Shown in pieces: positions 61,094 through 64,000 of a stretch of DNA of 64,000 nt. The stretch's first letter is position 1. Each line of letters opens with the position of its first letter. Under the pieces are notes generated by a model that searched no databases, had not been told where the DNA came from, and worked only from the letters and a program-made list of their open reading frames with translations. The stretch is from Salinibacterium sp. dk2585 (GTDB lineage Bacteria; Actinomycetota; Actinomycetes; Actinomycetales; Microbacteriaceae): contig NZ_CP042856.1 in the NCBI RefSeq assembly GCF_008001035.1, forward strand, positions 186,001 through 250,000, given 5' to 3'. The position numbers and the translations under genes were made by a program.

Positions 61094-61422
61094 CTCGTCG
61101 CTGCGCCGTGCCTGGGAGTGTCGTCGCTCGGGTAGAGGTCGCTGTTCTCCAGCACCGTGCGTCGACCGAGCTCGGTGAGAACGAGCGCGTCATCCACCGT
61201 CTCGACCATCCCGGCGCTGAGCAGCATCGTCACGGTGCGTGGGTTGAGGCTCGTGTGCGCGGGGTCTGCGAGGATCGCGAAGGGAGGCCGCTGCGGGGTC
61301 CTCGGCTGCCAGGCATGGAGTCCCCAGCGGTCGATCTGCGCGAGCGTGAAGACGGATGCGATCGACAACTGCGAGGTGGAGCGGATACGACGGCGCGTAT
61401 TGAGCAGGCTGGGCGCGGACAT
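61090..61422 (-). CDS. Small protein of unknown function, wH-like
   Basis: A 110-residue protein from ATG 61422. Residues 15-100 look helical, and LNPRTVTMLLSAGMVETVDDALVLTELGRRTVLENSD has the helix-turn-helix-wing rhythm of a winged helix, but no family is recognised. The N-terminal RRRIRSTSQL is basic. The last four bases overlap the convergent DadA-like gene. Upstream lies a 238-base region rich in hairpins. The same frame stays open far upstream, which is common at this GC, so the start is not firm. Confidence 0.55.
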   Translation of the reverse strand: MSAPSLLNTRRRIRSTSQLSIASVFTLAQIDRWGLHAWQPRTPQRPPFAILADPAHTSLNPRTVTMLLSAGMVETVDDALVLTELGRRTVLENSDLYPSDDTPRHGAATS

Positions 61423-61660
61423 GGTTGTGCGTGTGTTCCTCTCGCGGGGTGCGGCCCGGGGGCGACCGCTGCGTGTCGGCATAAGTGCCGACACGGGTTG
61501 TACCCCGATATAGCACACGATAGCAGTTTGATCCTGAGTCCATACCGCCGGTATGTGCGCCGTCCCCATGGGGTGACGGCGCAGATAGGCCGACGCGGAG
61601 GGCACCGCGTCGAGCCAGGCGTACCCCGTTCGCGAGAAGTGGCAGGCGCCCGGACGAAGC
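61423..61660 (-). promoter_or_regulatory. 238-base intergenic region with three clustered hairpins
   Basis: On the minus strand it lies between the amidotransferase stop and the small wH-like gene. Stems: GTGTCGGC/GCCGACAC (61473-61494, loop of six), CATACC/GGTATG (61541-61555, loop of three) and GCGCCGTC/GACGGCGC (61557-61582, enclosing CCCATGGGG). The last one or two may terminate the amidotransferase transcript; the first is a candidate operator or leader element. A TACAAC box lies nearby. Confidence 0.5.
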
Positions 61661-62419
61661 TCAGGCGGCGATGGCCTCGCGACGCCCGTCGAGGTCGTCG
61701 ATGCGCAGCTCGAGGGTGCGGCGATCGACCGTGAGCACGCTGCGCTCGGGAATGGCCCGCCAGCTCTCGCGCTCCCAGCCGCTTGAGGCGACCGCGAAGA
61801 GTCCATTGCGCTCGAGATAGGAGAGCGCGTAGTAGTCTGCGCCGACGAAGGCGGGGGCCTTGGCGTGCTCGTCGGCGACGATGATGAGTTCGTCTGGCGT
61901 GAGGAGCAGCGCGTTGATGCTCGCCTCGACCGCCACCTCGCTGAGGCGCGCGGCGACCGTGCGCACTGCGTCGACGGGGGATGACCGGCGCAGTTCAGAG
62001 ACGAGCGCGAGCATGTAGCGTTCGCTGTCGGTGTCGCCCTGGATGCCGCGGCGGAGGTCGGGGTCGATGATCTGCTCGATCGCGGCAATCTCGCGGATCG
62101 AGCCGTTGTGGGCGAACGACACGTCGCCGTGCACGAAGGGGTGGGTGTTGCGATCGGCGACGGGCAGGTCGAGGGTCGCGGCCCTCAAGTGCGTGATGGC
62201 ACTCGAAACGGGCACGGATGTCGCGGCCCGGTAGTGGGCGCTGCTGTGGGCCGCCTCGGCAGCCCGGATTATCGTGCGCTTGCCGGCGTGCTCGGCGGCC
62301 ACGCCCCAGCCGTCGCCGTGGAGGCCAGCCGAAAGGGCGGTGAAGGCGGTGAAGTCGGCGCCGAGGGCATCCGGAATCGTCGTCTCATCGCGAGACACGA
62401 GTCCAAGGAGGCGGCACAT
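61661..62419 (-). CDS. Class II glutamine amidotransferase (YafJ-like, GATase_4)
   Basis: A 252-residue Ntn-hydrolase: the nucleophile Cys 2 in MCRLLGLVSRD is exposed after Met removal. HGDGWGVAAEHAGKRTII, THLRAATLDLPVADRNTHPFVHG, FAHNGSI and QGDTDSERYMLALV are typical active-site blocks. ATG at 62419 is required for Cys 2. A TAGCGT box is seven bases upstream. There is no synthetase or acceptor domain, so it works as an amidase or with an unknown partner. Confidence 0.9.
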   Translation of the reverse strand: MCRLLGLVSRDETTIPDALGADFTAFTALSAGLHGDGWGVAAEHAGKRTIIRAAEAAHSSAHYRAATSVPVSSAITHLRAATLDLPVADRNTHPFVHGDVSFAHNGSIREIAAIEQIIDPDLRRGIQGDTDSERYMLALVSELRRSSPVDAVRTVAARLSEVAVEASINALLLTPDELIIVADEHAKAPAFVGADYYALSYLERNGLFAVASSGWERESWRAIPERSVLTVDRRTLELRIDDLDGRREAIAA

Positions 62420-62432
62420 GGCTCCAACGCTA
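62420..62432 (-). promoter_or_regulatory. -10 box TAGCGT of a leaderless promoter for the amidotransferase
   Basis: TAGCGT at 62432-62427 on the minus strand, seven bases before the ATG. Confidence 0.5.
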
Positions 62433-62675
62433 GGCGTGGGCCGAGCGGCGCCCAAGTTGCCTCGTCACTCTGCGTAACAGATGGGTTGGGCGACGCCACG
62501 GCGCCTGATATGCCCCCAGTCCAAGGGTGAAACGCAGGGTGATCGACCCTAAGTTCTTCCGCAATCACGAACAGGCGTTGACAATATATGGGAACGCACG
62601 GCGAGTGGGGGGACCTTTCGCCGCAGCTTAAGCCCCTACCCGAGGGCAATCTTTTCACCCCGAAAGGCCAACCCG
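62420..62675 (+). promoter_or_regulatory. 256-base divergent region upstream of the surface protein
   Basis: It holds no supported ORF. TTGACA at 62578-62583 followed by ATATATG is the best promoter-like stretch, but the spacing to a -10 is not clean. AGGGT/ACCCT forms a small stem near 62537-62551. A GAAAGG ribosome site precedes ATG 62676. Confidence 0.35.
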
Positions 62676-64000
62676 ATGGCACTCCTGGCTCTTGGTCGAG
62701 CACTCTCGCCCGTTGCGGCAACCCTCGCCCTGGCGATCGGCTTCACCGGTCTCACTGTCGCGGCAGCGCCGACGGATGCCGCAGCCGCAGCCGCGGGGAC
62801 ACCCTTCGACTGCACCGAGCCGAGGTTCTTTGCGCAGGCAGAGGACAGTGGAAGGCTGCAAGTCAGTGTTGGGAGTTACACCCAGCAGGGCGACTCCATC
62901 TGGACCGCCATCGGGCAGACGTGGACCACAGGTTTCTTCAACGCGCTCGCCTTCAACCCTCAGGATGAATACCTGTACGGCACTCGTTACGGCGGAGGAA
63001 CAGGCGTTGATGGCAGTCTCGTTCGCATCGACAGTGATGGGGGAGTCGATTACATCGGAGTCAGCAGTCAGCCGCTCGGCGCCCCGCCATCGTTCCTGTG
63101 GGATACGGGTGAGTTCGACTCCGCGGGCAACTACTACGTTGCTTCAGGCAACGGGGGAACCTCCACTGTCCACCGCATCTCCGGGCTGAAAGACGCCACA
63201 AGCTCTTCCGTGCCTCGTCCGGCACGCGCGGAAATTCCACTGACGCAGACGGTGCGGATCGCGGATCTCGCGTACAAGGACGGGTTGTTCTGGGCGCCGT
63301 ACTACAGCTCAAACAACACCACCAGCGCGAGCTTCTACCGCATCGATCTCAACAATGTCTTGGGCAACGGCGTAGGCCGCGTGACGCAGTTCGCCCTTCC
63401 CGCCGGAGTTCCGGCGCAGGCCTACGGCTCCGCCTTCACGATGACCAACGGCAACCTCGCATTCATCGGCACAAACAACTACATGTATCAGGTCTCTATC
63501 GGAGATCGCCTGAACCCCACCCCCGCCCTCGTCAGTCGGGTAGCGGCGCCGCCCAACCAGCGCAGCGACGCGACGAACTGCGCGACAGCCCAGTACTCAT
63601 CCTTGTCGGTTGAGAAGACTGGTCCCGCGAAGGTTGGTGTGGGTGAGCCAATCACATGGGATGTCACGGTCACCAACGAGGGCCCTGGAGTCACGTCCGG
63701 CTTCGTGCTCAACGACCTTCTGCCCAGTGGTCTCAGCAATGTCGCGGTGACCAGTGACGACACGTCGTGTGTCGTCAACGCTGCCAAGACGACCGCCACG
63801 TGCAACGGCGGCCGGCTCGGGGTCAACGAGACCGCCACGGTCCAGGTGACGGCGACGGCTCCCTCGACCCCCGGGCCCCTCCAGAACAGCGCGTACGTGA
63901 TCGGAAACGAAGACCCGTCGCCCGACCCCGCCACGACCGCCGACACAGATGTTGTGATCTCGACTCTTGCGGGATCGCCCGTGTCCATCCCCGGGCCCGC
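62676..64000 (+). CDS. Secreted surface protein with DUF11 domain (3' end cut by window edge)
   Basis: The open frame runs from ATG 62676 off the window (441 codons seen, no stop). A signal peptide spans residues 1 to about 40 (hydrophobic core AATLALAIGFTGLTVAAAP, Ala-rich cleavage zone). Residues 45-290 form a repeat-rich, beta-propeller-like domain (NALAFNPQDEYLYGTRYGG, SLVRIDSDGGVDYIG, FDSAGNYYVASGNGG, DLAYKDGLFWAPYY). A DUF11/CARDB-like domain starts near 310 (LSVEKTGPAKVGVGEPITWDVTVTNEGP). Such proteins are usually long, repeat DUF11 domains and end in a cell-wall anchor. Codon use is slightly less GC-biased than neighbours. Confidence 0.85.
   Translation, partial: MALLALGRALSPVAATLALAIGFTGLTVAAAPTDAAAAAAGTPFDCTEPRFFAQAEDSGRLQVSVGSYTQQGDSIWTAIGQTWTTGFFNALAFNPQDEYLYGTRYGGGTGVDGSLVRIDSDGGVDYIGVSSQPLGAPPSFLWDTGEFDSAGNYYVASGNGGTSTVHRISGLKDATSSSVPRPARAEIPLTQTVRIADLAYKDGLFWAPYYSSNNTTSASFYRIDLNNVLGNGVGRVTQFALPAGVPAQAYGSAFTMTNGNLAFIGTNNYMYQVSIGDRLNPTPALVSRVAAPPNQRSDATNCATAQYSSLSVEKTGPAKVGVGEPITWDVTVTNEGPGVTSGFVLNDLLPSGLSNVAVTSDDTSCVVNAAKTTATCNGGRLGVNETATVQVTATAPSTPGPLQNSAYVIGNEDPSPDPATTADTDVVISTLAGSPVSIPGP

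Noticed and set aside
62530-62675. Possible c-di-AMP (ydaO) riboswitch before the surface protein
   Set aside because: A GGGGGGACC patch and AGGGTGA segment are present but in the wrong order and without the other conserved blocks.

Overview
The window reads as chromosomal DNA of a high-GC actinobacterium, most likely Microbacteriaceae (order Micrococcales). The grounds are uniformly GC-rich coding, F420-dependent enzymes, an F420-0 uptake cassette, lipoprotein-anchored ABC and TRAP receptors, and a very frequent GGATGCCG/CGGCATCC word on both strands. Many genes carry a TANNNT -10 box only 6-7 bases before the start codon, the signature of leaderless mRNAs. No rRNA, tRNA, insertion sequence, phage gene or CRISPR array was seen, and coding density is above 90 percent. 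No gene-free stretch exceeds 300 bases; the longest (49360-49642, 62420-62675, 61423-61660) are described as features.

Layout. 1-3.1 kb: a DesK/NarL-type two-component pair (response regulator cut by the window edge), an alpha/beta hydrolase and a GntR/FCD regulator. 3.1-5.1 kb: acetyl-CoA synthetase. 5.2-12.5 kb: a divergent sugar or riboside locus. A LacI regulator, an ABC importer and a ribokinase run leftward; two ADP-ribosylglycohydrolases run rightward from a shared control region with two matching operators. 12.6-22.2 kb: housekeeping and accessory enzymes (epoxide-hydrolase-like protein, thioesterase, zinc alcohol dehydrogenase, flavin monooxygenase, auxin-efflux-type carrier, exonuclease III, metallo-beta-lactamase fold protein, Nudix hydrolase, small membrane protein), ending with F420-dependent glucose-6-phosphate dehydrogenase. 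22.3-26.9 kb: etfB-etfA-membrane cytochrome b-acyl-CoA dehydrogenase operon. 27-33.2 kb: F420 region with an F420-dependent oxidoreductase, CofE, a Ddn-like reductase interrupted by a stop codon, and an ABC cassette of the type proposed to import F420-0.

33.3-44.9 kb: reductive pyrimidine (or hydantoin) catabolism. A MocR regulator is divergent from beta-ureidopropionase, dihydropyrimidinase, a luciferase-like oxidoreductase, an NMT1/Tau-type ABC transporter, a class III aminotransferase and methylmalonate/malonate-semialdehyde dehydrogenase. The order follows uracil to beta-alanine to malonate semialdehyde to acetyl-CoA, but the usual first enzyme (NAD(P)H dihydropyrimidine dehydrogenase) is absent, and a luciferase-like oxidoreductase of the type that often uses F420 or FMN sits in the operon. 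With the nearby F420 genes this is the most interesting functional hypothesis in the window.

45-51 kb: DUF421 protein, pyrE, a membrane protein with tandem TVAM repeats, a PadR regulator with its membrane partner, a PIG-L deacetylase and argG. 51.1-57.5 kb: a divergent catabolic island of a PEP-mutase/isocitrate-lyase-family enzyme and a short-chain dehydrogenase against a GntR regulator, a TRAP transporter and an HpaI-type aldolase, with TTGTATACAA operators between. 57.5-62.4 kb: SpoU methyltransferase, SelO, a DadA-like oxidoreductase, a small unknown protein and a class II glutamine amidotransferase. The window ends inside a secreted DUF11-type surface protein.

Intergenic structure is rich: a 38-nt repeat occurs three times (one copy forms a perfect 76-bp palindrome), with a related 24-nt repeat at other gene ends.
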